Virus record (IMG/VR): IMGVR_UViG_3300044815_000046
Coordinates: 1 to 38,207 of that record
Source of the DNA: a virus
Length of the DNA: 38,207 nucleotides
Direction: 5' to 3' (one strand)
Below are positions 13,090 to 20,751 of the stretch, in pieces. The notes beneath the pieces are model-generated. The model had not been told where the DNA came from. It did no database searches and worked only from the letters and a program-made list of their open reading frames with translations. Position 1 is the first letter of the stretch; each line of letters starts with the position of its first letter. A program made the position numbers and the translations under genes.

Positions 13090-14043
13090 TTGGTCATCTC
13101 TGCGCAATCCTTGGGCTCGACCGTGGCTGCGATACCAGAGGTCGTTGCGGTGCCGGTCAGGGCGGACGTATTCGATCTGGTGCTTCGATGGCAGCGGACG
13201 CTTCACGTCTCAGGCCGCTGTAACGCGAATACCCTACGTCAGTACCGGCGCACGCTGTTCCGCTTCCTGGCCGACGTTCTCGCCGACCCGGACTGGCTTG
13301 GCGAACGCGATCCGCTCGCGCTGACCGAGGACGATATGGTCGCCTACCTCGATGAGATCGACCCCAAGGGCGGGAGGCGAGCCGCCACCATCCGGGCGCT
13401 GCGGTCGTGGTACGGGTGGCTCGCCGAGCGTGAGGACGCCGCCGGCCTGCCTCTCGTGATGCGGAACCCGATGCGCCACATCCGGCCGAAGGACCGCAAG
13501 TACGGCCCCGCACCCTCCCTGAGCCGCACCGAACTCGACCGTGCGTTGGTGGCGGCGGAGCGGGTTGACCCTCGAGCCCGGTGGGCGATCCAGCTGCAGT
13601 ACGCCACCGCTTGCCGGGCGGGCTCCCTCGTGGCGCTCGTGGCCTCGGACATCGAGCACACCGACACGGGGCCGGTGATCCACTTCCGGGTAGCGAAGAA
13701 CGACGACCCCTACGTGGTGCCGCTGGGAACGAAGGCGTGGGAGGCGGCCGAAGGGCTCTTGGCGTTGAGGGACTACTGCCCTTCACGGGGGAAGCGGCGC
13801 GACACCCTCATCGGGGTGGGGTACTCGCAGTACGAGTCGTGGATCAAGCGCACCGAGGACATCGCCGAGATACCGCTGCGCTCCCACTTGCTCAGGCACA
13901 CGGCCATCACGCGGTTGAGCGAGAACCCGGAGGTCGACGTGCGCACCATCATGGCGCTGGCGAACTGGAAAGACCCCAGGCTCTTGGACCGCTACGCTGC
14001 GAAGTCGGACCCCAACATGAGAAAGGCATCGGAGGTGTATTGA
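13090..14043 (+). CDS. int: Tyrosine integrase, 317 aa
   Basis: It carries a SAM-like core-binding domain (about 25-115) and a catalytic domain with R176 (TACRAGSL), K203, the H266-L-L-R269-H-T box, W293 (ANWKD) and nucleophile Y302 (LLDRYAA). All key residues are present. It would catalyse phage integration and, with a directionality factor, excision. The start is uncertain: TTG at 13090 is the first possible codon after an in-frame stop at 13066, with GTG 13123 as alternative. No strong Shine-Dalgarno precedes either. Confidence 0.93.
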   Translation: MVISAQSLGSTVAAIPEVVAVPVRADVFDLVLRWQRTLHVSGRCNANTLRQYRRTLFRFLADVLADPDWLGERDPLALTEDDMVAYLDEIDPKGGRRAATIRALRSWYGWLAEREDAAGLPLVMRNPMRHIRPKDRKYGPAPSLSRTELDRALVAAERVDPRARWAIQLQYATACRAGSLVALVASDIEHTDTGPVIHFRVAKNDDPYVVPLGTKAWEAAEGLLALRDYCPSRGKRRDTLIGVGYSQYESWIKRTEDIAEIPLRSHLLRHTAITRLSENPEVDVRTIMALANWKDPRLLDRYAAKSDPNMRKASEVY

Positions 14044-14204
14044 TGAACCGGACGCTGGTCGTACGGATGTGGCTCCCCACCCGTGGCCGACTGTCGAAGC
14101 GCATCGCTCGCAACGCCGAGCACCGACGCTTCGCCGGATGCGTCTACGGCTTGGCGTCGGTGCTGGGGTTCGTCTACCTGGTGTTCGAGGGGCGCGAGAA
14201 CTAA
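14043..14204 (+). CDS. Integrase-coupled membrane protein, 53 aa
   Basis: ATG overlaps the integrase stop (ATGA) and the gene ends converging on the minus-strand lysis cluster with stops overlapping by 3 nt. Basic N-terminal half (RGRLSKRIARNAEHRR) then a hydrophobic helix (FAGCVYGLASVLGFVYLVF). Possibly a lysogeny-expressed membrane protein, for example in superinfection exclusion; inferred from position only. Confidence 0.6.
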   Translation: MNRTLVVRMWLPTRGRLSKRIARNAEHRRFAGCVYGLASVLGFVYLVFEGREN

Positions 14205-14554
14205 GCGGCCTGCGTGTTCCACCCTGCGTCGGGCGAGGTCTGCGTCCGCTGGAACAGGGCCGCGAGCGCGACGATGAGCGCGATGAGCGTGGCGGTTACG
14301 TCGGGCGAGAGGTTCAGCCCGAACGCCGCGAGCAACACGCCGCCTGCCTTCACGAGCCCGACGAGCAGGCCCAACAGGGTGTCGTGCGTGAGGAACGCGG
14401 TGATGAGGCCGAGCACGATCACGACCACCGCCATGATGGCCCCGATCTGGTCGGTGTTCCACTTGAGGATGCCGACCGCGACCGCCACCATGATGGCTGC
14501 CTCGATCACCCCGACGATCACCGCAGGCTCGCGGCCGAGTAGTTGACCCTTCAT
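14201..14554 (-). CDS. Holin-like multi-pass membrane protein, 117 aa
   Basis: Three or four hydrophobic helices (AVIVGVIEAAIMVAVAVGIL, AIMAVVVIVLGLITAFL, LLVGLVKAGGVLLAAFGL, ATLIALIVALAALF) and short polar ends fit a holin. The ATG at 14554 has a strong GAGGAGGG Shine-Dalgarno. Its own upstream element (14581-14601) would start transcription 20 nt before the ATG. Last gene of the lysis cassette. Confidence 0.7.
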   Translation of the reverse strand: MKGQLLGREPAVIVGVIEAAIMVAVAVGILKWNTDQIGAIMAVVVIVLGLITAFLTHDTLLGLLVGLVKAGGVLLAAFGLNLSPDVTATLIALIVALAALFQRTQTSPDAGWNTQAA

Positions 14555-14580
14555 GCGTACCCTCCTCGCAAGTTGCCGTG

Positions 14581-14601
14581 AGTCTCAGGGGCGGGTCAAG
14601 G
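14581..14601 (-). promoter_or_regulatory. Late element: CCTTGACC-N7-GAGACT, upstream of the holin-like gene
   Basis: CCTTGACC directly follows the stop of the upstream gene. Six nt after GAGACT an mRNA start at 14574 would leave a 20-nt leader containing GAGGAGGG, making this the only member of the family with an ordinary leader. Confidence 0.5.
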
Positions 14602-14937
14602 TCAGCACTGCAGGGACGAGAGCGCGTCGATGGTGCGCTTCTGGTTCGCGATGCTCTGCACCAACGTCGCGGCCGGGATGCCGGGGATGCCGTCGGGGTG
14701 CTCGTCCAGGAAGATGCGGGCGTCCTCGATCCGGAGCTCGAGGTCCGAGCGCAGGGTGCAGAGCGCGCTGTTGGCGCTGAGCGCGGTCGCGCGCAGGTCC
14801 GAGCGCTGGCCGGACGAGACGATGTAGCCCGCCACGATCGCGGCCGTGAGGAACAGGTAGACCACCACCGTCGCCCACGTCAGGCGGCGGAGCGCCTTGC
14901 GGAGTTGTTCGCCGATGTCCTCCGGTTCCTCAGTCAT
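14602..14937 (-). CDS. Membrane-anchored protein, 111 aa (lysis cassette)
   Basis: One N-terminal transmembrane helix (ATVVVYLFLTAAIVAGYIVS) and an extracytoplasmic domain with two cysteines (C60 and the last residue) that could form a disulfide. The start overlaps the preceding coiled-coil gene. Its position suggests a spanin-like or holin-modulating role; no family recognised. Confidence 0.6.
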   Translation of the reverse strand: MTEEPEDIGEQLRKALRRLTWATVVVYLFLTAAIVAGYIVSSGQRSDLRATALSANSALCTLRSDLELRIEDARIFLDEHPDGIPGIPAATLVQSIANQKRTIDALSSLQC

Positions 14938-15302
14938 GGCTCTTTCCCTTCGAGTTCTGTTCGCTGGGCGTCGATGGTGACCTGCATCGCCGTGATGGTC
15001 TCGCGCAGTTCATCGATGGTCCGTTGCATCTGTTCCAGCTTGTTCGTCAACCGCATGTTCTCTTTGACGAGATCGTGGTTGTCACCCTCCAGGTGAGCGA
15101 CCCGCGTTTCCAACTCCAGCGTGCGGTCGTTCGACTTCTGCAACCGGCTCGCGTAGTCCTCACGGATCGAGCGCGCTTCGTTCCATAGGTCGGTCGCGTC
15201 CGAGGTCTGGATCTTGCCGCTCATCCGGCGCGAGGCCACGACGTAGGCACCGACCGGGGCCGCGAGGGCTGCGACGAACGCGACGACGACCGCCCAGTTC
15301 AT
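14934..15302 (-). CDS. Membrane-anchored coiled-coil protein, spanin-like, 122 aa
   Basis: N-terminal transmembrane helix (WAVVVAFVAALAAPVGAYVV), then a long heptad coiled coil (about 35-118; LQKSNDRTLELETRVAHLEG). This is the layout of inner-membrane spanins, but actinobacterial hosts need not have the same outer membrane, so the role is open. ATG directly follows the upstream stop, with GAAGG 7 nt before. Confidence 0.6.
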   Translation of the reverse strand: MNWAVVVAFVAALAAPVGAYVVASRRMSGKIQTSDATDLWNEARSIREDYASRLQKSNDRTLELETRVAHLEGDNHDLVKENMRLTNKLEQMQRTIDELRETITAMQVTIDAQRTELEGKEP

Positions 15303-15623
15303 TCAGTCGCCTTCCCTGCGGTTGCGTCTGCGGTGGTCGGCACCGATGAACACCGCCGAGACGAACAGCACGCCCAAGGCGATCGAGTAGGTGATGACGC
15401 GCCTGGTCCACGGCAGGGCCGGAACCCGGAACACGGCTTCGGCGATCATCAGGATGATGACACTCATCGCGGCGAAGTTGGCCGCGTACGCCAAGGGCCA
15501 GGCGTCGCGGTCTCTCACCGCGGTCCGAAGGTGCACCGCGAGCGCGAGGTAGGTGGCGAGGCCCGCAGCGAAGCACGAGAGCCCCACCACGACGTTGCGA
15601 AGTGTGACGAGCGAGCCGATCAC
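15303..15623 (-). CDS. Three-helix membrane protein, 106 aa (lysis cassette)
   Basis: Three predicted transmembrane helices (VVVGLSCFAAGLATYLALAV, FAAMSVIILMIAEAVF, TYSIALGVLFVSAVFI) with a basic C-terminus (RRRNRREGD). It resembles class I holins. Coupled to both neighbours. Candidate holin or antiholin. Confidence 0.6.
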   Translation of the reverse strand: MIGSLVTLRNVVVGLSCFAAGLATYLALAVHLRTAVRDRDAWPLAYAANFAAMSVIILMIAEAVFRVPALPWTRRVITYSIALGVLFVSAVFIGADHRRRNRREGD

Positions 15624-15811
15624 CTCTCATCCTCTTTCCGATGCTGCCGACCCGTGATGACCGGACCGAACAGGTAGCCCGCCACCAGCATCATGGAACC
15701 GTTCACGCTGATCGCGTACTTGTCGGGCACGAAGTCGAACACCAGCGACGCTGCCCAGGCAACGACGATGATGCATCCGACCACGAGGCGGAATCGTTCA
15801 AGGCCGTTCAA
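15620..15811 (-). CDS. Two-helix membrane protein, 63 aa
   Basis: TTG at 15811 is preferred because GAGGGGG lies 4 nt upstream; GTG at 15826 is an alternative giving 68 aa. Two hydrophobic helices (LVVGCIIVVAWAASLVF, GSMMLVAGYLFGPVI) and a charged tail (GRQHRKEDER) fit a class II holin-like protein. Confidence 0.6.
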   Translation of the reverse strand: MNGLERFRLVVGCIIVVAWAASLVFDFVPDKYAISVNGSMMLVAGYLFGPVITGRQHRKEDER

Positions 15812-15917
15812 ACCGCCCCCTCGCACTCCACCAAAGCGCGACGCCGAGCACCAGCGACGTGAACCCCGCGGTGATGTGGAGAGCCGTATCCATGAACATG
15901 GATGTGACCGGGTTCAA
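15798..15917 (-). CDS. Single-pass membrane microprotein, 39 aa
   Basis: TTG at 15917 has AAGGGA 7 nt upstream, just after the endolysin stop; internal ATGs at 15899 and 15893 are alternatives. One helix (ITAGFTSLVLGVALWWSA) and a basic tail. It fills the space between endolysin and the holin-like genes, which it overlaps. Confidence 0.5.
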   Translation of the reverse strand: MNPVTSMFMDTALHITAGFTSLVLGVALWWSARGRFERP

Positions 15918-15930
15918 GAGCCTTTCCCTT

Positions 15931-16617
15931 CTAGACCTTCGATGCGTTCACGGCGAAGCGAGCGGCGTTCCAGCCGAACTTGCGGTCCTCGTTCCCCCAC
16001 CCATCGGGTGCGGGTCCGGGGTCCACGCCGTGCTTCTCTTTCAGCGCCGCTTGGTAGTCCTTCCAGCCTTGCTTGAACTTCTCGTACATCTCGTCATCCC
16101 CGTTCTTCTCAACGGCGCCGAGCTCGAGGCGAGCCTTGAACGTCATCTGCTTGGCGTCGGCTGGCGTGCCGGCCCAGTCGAAATGTTGCCAGTCGTTGAT
16201 CGGAGGGCCGAGCCACCGGAACCCGTACTTGCGGAACAGCACCGGCACCCACTGCGGCATCTTGTAGGTGGACGCCCCGTACACGTTGTCCAGCGAGTTG
16301 AAGTCGATCGCGAGCCCGTAGCTATGGTTGCTGGGGATCGGGTTGCCGGCCGCGTCCTCGGCGCATGTGCCATCTGAGCGATGCGAGCAGCGGCATACCG
16401 ACCCCCAACACTGCCCATTCTTCGGCGGGTAGCCCTTGCGGATGCACTCGGCCAGCAGCAACTCGAGGAGTTCGCAGATGTCCTTGTGAACCTTGCCGAA
16501 ACTCACGCCGTTGGCCGCGACGAGCGGCACCCACGGATCCTCGTGGCAGTTGGGGTAGCCACTCGGCCAACCCCTCTGATCCGGCCGCGTATTTGGGTAC
16601 GCGTAGTTGAAGGCCAT
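15931..16617 (-). CDS. Endolysin, M15 (VanY/L-Ala-D-Glu type) peptidase, 228 aa
   Basis: The catalytic domain (about 15-150) has SNHSYGLAIDF with zinc ligands H98 and D105, and NDWQHFDW with D142 and H145, the M15 peptidase signature. It would cut peptide stems of peptidoglycan. Six cysteines in CWGSVCRCSHRSDGTC are unusual and may bind metal or form disulfides. The C-terminal region (about 170-228; EDRKFGWNAARFAVNASKV) may bind cell wall or be a spacer. ATG 16617 has no Shine-Dalgarno and lies exactly 20 nt after a CCTTGACC element, suggesting a leaderless mRNA. Confidence 0.88.
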   Translation of the reverse strand: MAFNYAYPNTRPDQRGWPSGYPNCHEDPWVPLVAANGVSFGKVHKDICELLELLLAECIRKGYPPKNGQCWGSVCRCSHRSDGTCAEDAAGNPIPSNHSYGLAIDFNSLDNVYGASTYKMPQWVPVLFRKYGFRWLGPPINDWQHFDWAGTPADAKQMTFKARLELGAVEKNGDDEMYEKFKQGWKDYQAALKEKHGVDPGPAPDGWGNEDRKFGWNAARFAVNASKV

Positions 16618-16623
16618 GGGGCA

Positions 16624-16644
16624 AGGTTCGCCCAGCGGTCAAGG
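16624..16644 (-). promoter_or_regulatory. Late element: CCTTGACC-N7-GAACCT, upstream of endolysin
   Basis: The -10-like GAACCT ends 6 nt before the endolysin ATG, which has no Shine-Dalgarno. A transcript beginning at the ATG would be leaderless. The AACCTTG string is shared, at the same place, with the portal element. Confidence 0.55.
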
Positions 16645-16661
16645 CGTGTTAGGTTGCGCCG

Positions 16662-16760
16662 ATGTCGAACGACAACGACCTGACGCGCTTCGAGATGCTG
16701 ATAGGGCTCGTGGCCCTGCTCGGTCTCGGCGCGATCATCTGGAAGGTGTTCGTCGGCTAG
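16662..16760 (+). CDS. Plus-strand membrane microprotein, 32 aa
   Basis: Lone plus-strand gene within the late region. SNDNDLTRFEMLIGLVALLG leads into a transmembrane helix (MLIGLVALLGLGAIIWKVFV). TAGGTT (16650-16655) ends 6 nt before the ATG, with TTCGCC 17 nt upstream, so a leaderless transcript is plausible. Its TAG shares CTAG with the stop of the opposing tail gene. May encode a membrane effector or be a chance ORF with antisense potential. Confidence 0.45.
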   Translation: MSNDNDLTRFEMLIGLVALLGLGAIIWKVFVG

Positions 16761-18256
16761 CCACGGTGGTGCTTGCGCCGCTTCCTGGCATGGGTCCCGG
16801 CCACGAGCGAGGCGATGTTCACCGGCTGCTCCACCCCGAGCGTCACCGACGTAGGCCCCTGAGCTACCTCCATCACCCGGAGGGTTTGTGCCTCGCCCGG
16901 TCCCCAGTCTGCGATCTTCACCGTGTCGCCGTACCGGATAGCCCTGGGGTTATCTCGACCGTCCGTTGACTTCGCGGCCACGACCTCGATGGATCCCGCG
17001 TACCGCTGGGTCGAGAACCTACGGACCAGCTTGTCAGCCACCGCTGAGGGGAGCGCATTGGACTTCTGCCTGTCCTCCATCTCGAACTCGTACGTGTTGG
17101 TGAACCCAGGGATCGGATCGATCAGCGACAGGTCGACGACCGTGCGGAGCTTCGACCGCTTGACGCCGGCAGAGGTCTCGAAGAACACCCGCGCCTGGTC
17201 GAATAGCTCGAGCGGCTTGAGGTCTGCATCCGCGCCCTCAGCCTGCGAGACCGTCCATGCCGTCGTGCCCCAGGGGGCGTATTCGATGGTGTTGTTGCCG
17301 ATGCGCACGAAGTTGTCCTCCAACTCCGCGACGTACAGGAGCGCATCGAGCCACGAGCCCTGATCCCAGTCGAACGGGAGCACGTCGTAAGTCGTGGGCA
17401 CGACGCCTGCGGTGCTCCATGACATCTGCCCGGCGATGTAGGTCACCACGTCCGATGCGTTGTAGCTATCGGCCGTCGTGATGGACGAGTTCGCTCTGAC
17501 CTTGGTGAGCGTCCACCGCATCGCTGAGGCGTTCGGGGCGAACGTCCCATCGTTGCAGTGAAGCCCGAGGGTGAGCAGGTCGATGGATGCGCCCCCGATC
17601 GTGATGCTCTGCTGTGAGCCGTTGTTGCCGGTCGAGAGCAGCACCGTCGTCTCATTCGTCTCCGCGCTCGCGGGTCCGTTGGCGCGCTGCACCCGCACGT
17701 CGAGCTTCGGGAACTCGTCGGCCGCGTTGTAGGTCTGCGTCCACCGCAAACGTCCCCCGGCGAACTCCGCCCCCTCGGCGTACAGGATGAACACCGCGGC
17801 GTCGCCGGTCGCCATGGCCTGATCCTTGCCGAGCGAGAACCGCAGCGAGCCCGTGGTGGAGTCGAGCCCGACCTTGCGGGAGTGGTCATAGACCGGGATG
17901 TCGGAGCCATTCAGATGAGGATCCGAATCGGCCTGCACCCATTGGCCCATGTCGGCGGTCTGGATCAGAAGCCGTTGGGTTTTCTTGGCGGCCGCTTCCT
18001 TGTAGCCGGTGGCATTGAAGAACGCCATTCCGTCTTTGAGTTGCGGCGGCGCCGCGAACCGACCGGCCCACCGCACCTCCGCCCCCTCGTAGACGACGAG
18101 CGCAGCGCCCTGGGTGGGAGACCCGACCCTGCGGTACTCCTCCTCGCTCATCGCCCCCGAACACTGGTCGTAGCCGCCCTCGTTGTCGTTCGAGGCCCAG
18201 CCCTCAACCTTGGCTTCGTTGTCAGCCAGCGCGAACGCGACAGGCGCAAGGCTCAT
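16757..18256 (-). CDS. Minor tail protein (tip/hub region), 499 aa
   Basis: Second large gene after the tape measure, in the usual place of a tail-associated or baseplate hub protein. Sequence is beta-rich with NEAKVEGWASNDNEGGYDQC, FAGGRLRWTQTYNAADEFPK, and later a hub-like YAGSIEVVAAKSTDGRDNPR. The C-terminus is very basic (HARKRRKHHRG). No enzyme motif seen. Start overlaps the upstream tail gene. Confidence 0.75.
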   Translation of the reverse strand: MSLAPVAFALADNEAKVEGWASNDNEGGYDQCSGAMSEEEYRRVGSPTQGAALVVYEGAEVRWAGRFAAPPQLKDGMAFFNATGYKEAAAKKTQRLLIQTADMGQWVQADSDPHLNGSDIPVYDHSRKVGLDSTTGSLRFSLGKDQAMATGDAAVFILYAEGAEFAGGRLRWTQTYNAADEFPKLDVRVQRANGPASAETNETTVLLSTGNNGSQQSITIGGASIDLLTLGLHCNDGTFAPNASAMRWTLTKVRANSSITTADSYNASDVVTYIAGQMSWSTAGVVPTTYDVLPFDWDQGSWLDALLYVAELEDNFVRIGNNTIEYAPWGTTAWTVSQAEGADADLKPLELFDQARVFFETSAGVKRSKLRTVVDLSLIDPIPGFTNTYEFEMEDRQKSNALPSAVADKLVRRFSTQRYAGSIEVVAAKSTDGRDNPRAIRYGDTVKIADWGPGEAQTLRVMEVAQGPTSVTLGVEQPVNIASLVAGTHARKRRKHHRG

Positions 18257-20136
18257 GTGTAGTACCGCGGCTTGTGCTTCGCTTTGAACGTCAGCACCTC
18301 AGTGCGAGCGTTGCGGAACTCTGTCACGTCCCACTGCACGCCGGGGTACTCGGTCCACAGGCTGTAGACGACGGAGAGCCCTGGTGGGGCGACGAGAGGC
18401 GTGGGTCCACGCGGGTCGATGGTTGGGGCCGTCAGCACGCCCGCGGCACTCGTGCGGATCACGGTGCCGTCCTCCGCGTTGCTCACCGCCAGATCGGTCG
18501 CCGTGATGCCCTGCCCAACACCATCGACCATGCAGGCTCCGGGCGCCGGCACGAATGTGATGCAGTCCCATATCAGGTTCCCGGCTCCCGCGGTTCGGTT
18601 GGCGAGAACACGGAAGGCCTGTGAGGTCCACGAAGCGTCGGCCGGGAACGTCACCACGCCCATCAGCAGGTCGTAATACTGGGCGGCGGTGGCGGCGGTC
18701 GCCGTCGCGGTCAAGGTGGGTCCAACCGGGGTGGTTACTTCCAGCACCGCCGTGCCCGTGTACGTGGCATCGGCAGGCGCCACACGCATCAGCACGAGCC
18801 ACGTCTTGCCCCGAAGTGCCGACAGGATCGTGGCATCGGTGAGCGTGTACGTCGCACGCTGGGCGCTCGCTGTGACGAAGGTCGTTTTTTTGCCCGTGTT
18901 CCCCGTGCCAGGTGAAGAGAGCGCAGCGGTATCCACGGCCGTGTCGGTGCTGTTCGTCCAGTCCTCGAACTGCAGGCACGCGCCGTTGGTGTTCAGGTAC
19001 TCGATGAGCTTGCCCGTCCCCGGCGTGCCGGCGGGGTCGGAGAGGAACCCGACCATGGCACGCTGCGGCCCCGAGGTGGTGTTGTTCATCGTCAGCGTGA
19101 ACGGCGCCGGGGCGTTGCCCGCATTCACGATCGGGAACACACGCCCCATGTTCGTCTTGGGGTCGATGCTGCCGGTGGTCTCTGATCCCACACGGAAGGT
19201 CGAGGCGGCAGCGGCCAGCTCCATCTGCGCGTTCTTCCACTGCACCGTCGCGGCGGCGGTCTGCACCTTGAGCGTGCATCGAGCCCAAGCCGTCGTTGCC
19301 GGCGCGGTGAGCGTCAAGGAGTCGCGGGTGAAGATCGAAGATGAGATGCCCGTCGATGCAGAGCCCGAGATGAACGCCAGTCCCGCCGTGTACCACTCGA
19401 CCTGGACCTGAGCCACGCCGGATCCCGAGATGCGCTTGGCAAAGGCAGAGAACGTCCACTGCTGGCCGACAGAGGCGGCAACGTCCTGCAGGATCATGTT
19501 GCCCGCACCCGCCGCGACCGCTTGGAACGCCTCCGTGGCGGCGTCGATCGTGTACGTGCCCGCGACGCCGGTCCACCCGGTAGGTGCCGTGGGTATGTTC
19601 GGGGCACGAAGCAGCGTGGCGTTCAACAGCTTGTTCACCGTCGGGTCGAGTTCGGCGCCACGGAGGTAGGGCTGGCACGTCAGCGTGAGCGTCAAGCCGT
19701 CCGGTGTGTCCACCAGGGACGTGGCGAGGTAGCTGGACAGTTCCCGCCCGTCCATCGCGTACGGACTCGGTGAGGGCTCCACGTCGATGAACTTCACCAG
19801 CGACGAGGTGTTGGCCTGCCACTTGATCACGCAGCCCGCGTTGAGGTACTGGCTCAACCTGCCCAAGGCGCCAGCGAGCGAGTCGTAGGCGGCGGCTCGC
19901 ATCCGAAACCGGAACGTGACGGTGCGGAAGCCCGCCCGCTGGAACACGGTCGAGCCACCGTCACGCTGAGGTGGGGAGAACCGGGAGAACTCCATGGCGG
20001 GCTCGCCCAGGTTGGTGTTCTCCAGCAGCACCGTCGACGAGTAGCCGAGGTCGCCGACGTTCGCGGCCGTGGGGTCGTTGAAGTCGAACAGCACGGTGCT
20101 CGTGGTCTCATCGTATATCTGACACACCGATGCCAT
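18253..20136 (-). CDS. Distal tail / minor tail protein with carbohydrate-binding-like domain, 627 aa
   Basis: The N-terminal 165 residues (FDFNDPTAANVGDLGYSS, GFRTVTFRFRMRAAAYDS, DGLTLTLTCQPYLRG) resemble siphovirus distal tail proteins. Residues about 175-320 (ILQDVAASVGQQWTFSAFAK ... VQVEWY) look like a CBM-type jelly roll, likely for host glycans. A second beta domain and a C-terminal tail-like module (PGLSVVYSLWTEYPGVQWDV) follow. Position after the tape measure fits a tail-tip protein. ATG overlaps the preceding stop. Confidence 0.78.
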   Translation of the reverse strand: MASVCQIYDETTSTVLFDFNDPTAANVGDLGYSSTVLLENTNLGEPAMEFSRFSPPQRDGGSTVFQRAGFRTVTFRFRMRAAAYDSLAGALGRLSQYLNAGCVIKWQANTSSLVKFIDVEPSPSPYAMDGRELSSYLATSLVDTPDGLTLTLTCQPYLRGAELDPTVNKLLNATLLRAPNIPTAPTGWTGVAGTYTIDAATEAFQAVAAGAGNMILQDVAASVGQQWTFSAFAKRISGSGVAQVQVEWYTAGLAFISGSASTGISSSIFTRDSLTLTAPATTAWARCTLKVQTAAATVQWKNAQMELAAAASTFRVGSETTGSIDPKTNMGRVFPIVNAGNAPAPFTLTMNNTTSGPQRAMVGFLSDPAGTPGTGKLIEYLNTNGACLQFEDWTNSTDTAVDTAALSSPGTGNTGKKTTFVTASAQRATYTLTDATILSALRGKTWLVLMRVAPADATYTGTAVLEVTTPVGPTLTATATAATAAQYYDLLMGVVTFPADASWTSQAFRVLANRTAGAGNLIWDCITFVPAPGACMVDGVGQGITATDLAVSNAEDGTVIRTSAAGVLTAPTIDPRGPTPLVAPPGLSVVYSLWTEYPGVQWDVTEFRNARTEVLTFKAKHKPRYYT

Positions 20137-20300
20137 CAGCGTTGACCGCCTTCACGCATCCGCTTGCGGAACCAGCGATCCATCTGCCTCTCGAGCGGCT
20201 CGCGTTCCCGGTCAGTGGGGAACGTGTTCGAGTCCGGCACCTTGATGTCGAGCTCGACCACGAGCCGGCGCTTGGGAAGGTGGATGACTCTCTCTGCCAT
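20136..20300 (-). CDS. Small charged protein, 54 aa
   Basis: Start at 20300 with AGGAG 5 nt upstream. Sequence AERVIHLPKRRLVVELDIKV and a basic C-terminus (ERQMDRWFRKRMREGGQR). Located among tail genes; may be a minor structural or assembly factor. Confidence 0.55.
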   Translation of the reverse strand: MAERVIHLPKRRLVVELDIKVPDSNTFPTDREREPLERQMDRWFRKRMREGGQR

Positions 20301-20307
20301 GTCGCTC

Positions 20308-20751
20308 CTAGAGTGGGTACTGCGGGAAGAAGTCCGCGTGAACATGCGAGTAGTGGTCGCCGAGCGGTGAGGGGAAGTACGGGTCCGCGAGCAGGTGCGC
20401 GATCGAGAACAGCGCCCGGTTAGCGTCCGACCAGTACGCGACCTGGCGGTGCAGGTCGCCCGTGCACATCACGTCCACCGCGTTGCCCCAGTTGTGCTGG
20501 CTCAAGGTGGACGTGCCCGCGATGTTGCGGTGCGCCACGATGCCGAGCGGCAGGTTGCCGAACGTCGCACGGACGGCGCCGGCGTACAGCGCAGCGGCAG
20601 GGGTGGCGCCCGCGATCGAGGGTATCTCGATCTCCACTTCGATGACGAAGTTGGTGGTGTTCAGTTGCTCCATCGCCGCGTTCAACGTCTCGGGATCCAC
20701 CCAGTTCGGCGAGCAGGTATCCCGGACGCGCGTTCCCCCGAGTTGCGGCAT
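20308..20751 (-). CDS. M15-peptidase-like tail protein, 147 aa
   Basis: Starts with a one-base TGATG overlap at the tape-measure stop. The C-terminal part has STLSQHNWGNAVDVM and GDHYSHVHADFFPQY, matching the SxHxxGxAxD and HxH zinc motifs of M15 carboxypeptidase-like proteins (H86, D93, H138). The N-terminal 70 residues are a beta-rich lead. Likely a virion tail-tip peptidase or binding protein acting on peptidoglycan during DNA entry. It is distinct in sequence from the endolysin. Confidence 0.7.
   Translation of the reverse strand: MPQLGGTRVRDTCSPNWVDPETLNAAMEQLNTTNFVIEVEIEIPSIAGATPAAALYAGAVRATFGNLPLGIVAHRNIAGTSTLSQHNWGNAVDVMCTGDLHRQVAYWSDANRALFSIAHLLADPYFPSPLGDHYSHVHADFFPQYPL

Noticed and set aside
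13581-14042. Plus-strand frame inside the integrase upstream of the 53-aa gene
   Set aside because: It is the shifted frame of the integrase. Only the part from ATG 14043 lies outside it and is coupled.
18299-19822. 507-aa minus-strand frame within the 627-aa tail gene
   Set aside because: Composition is typical of a shifted shadow (rich in H, R and G); the tail protein frame has real beta-domain patterns.
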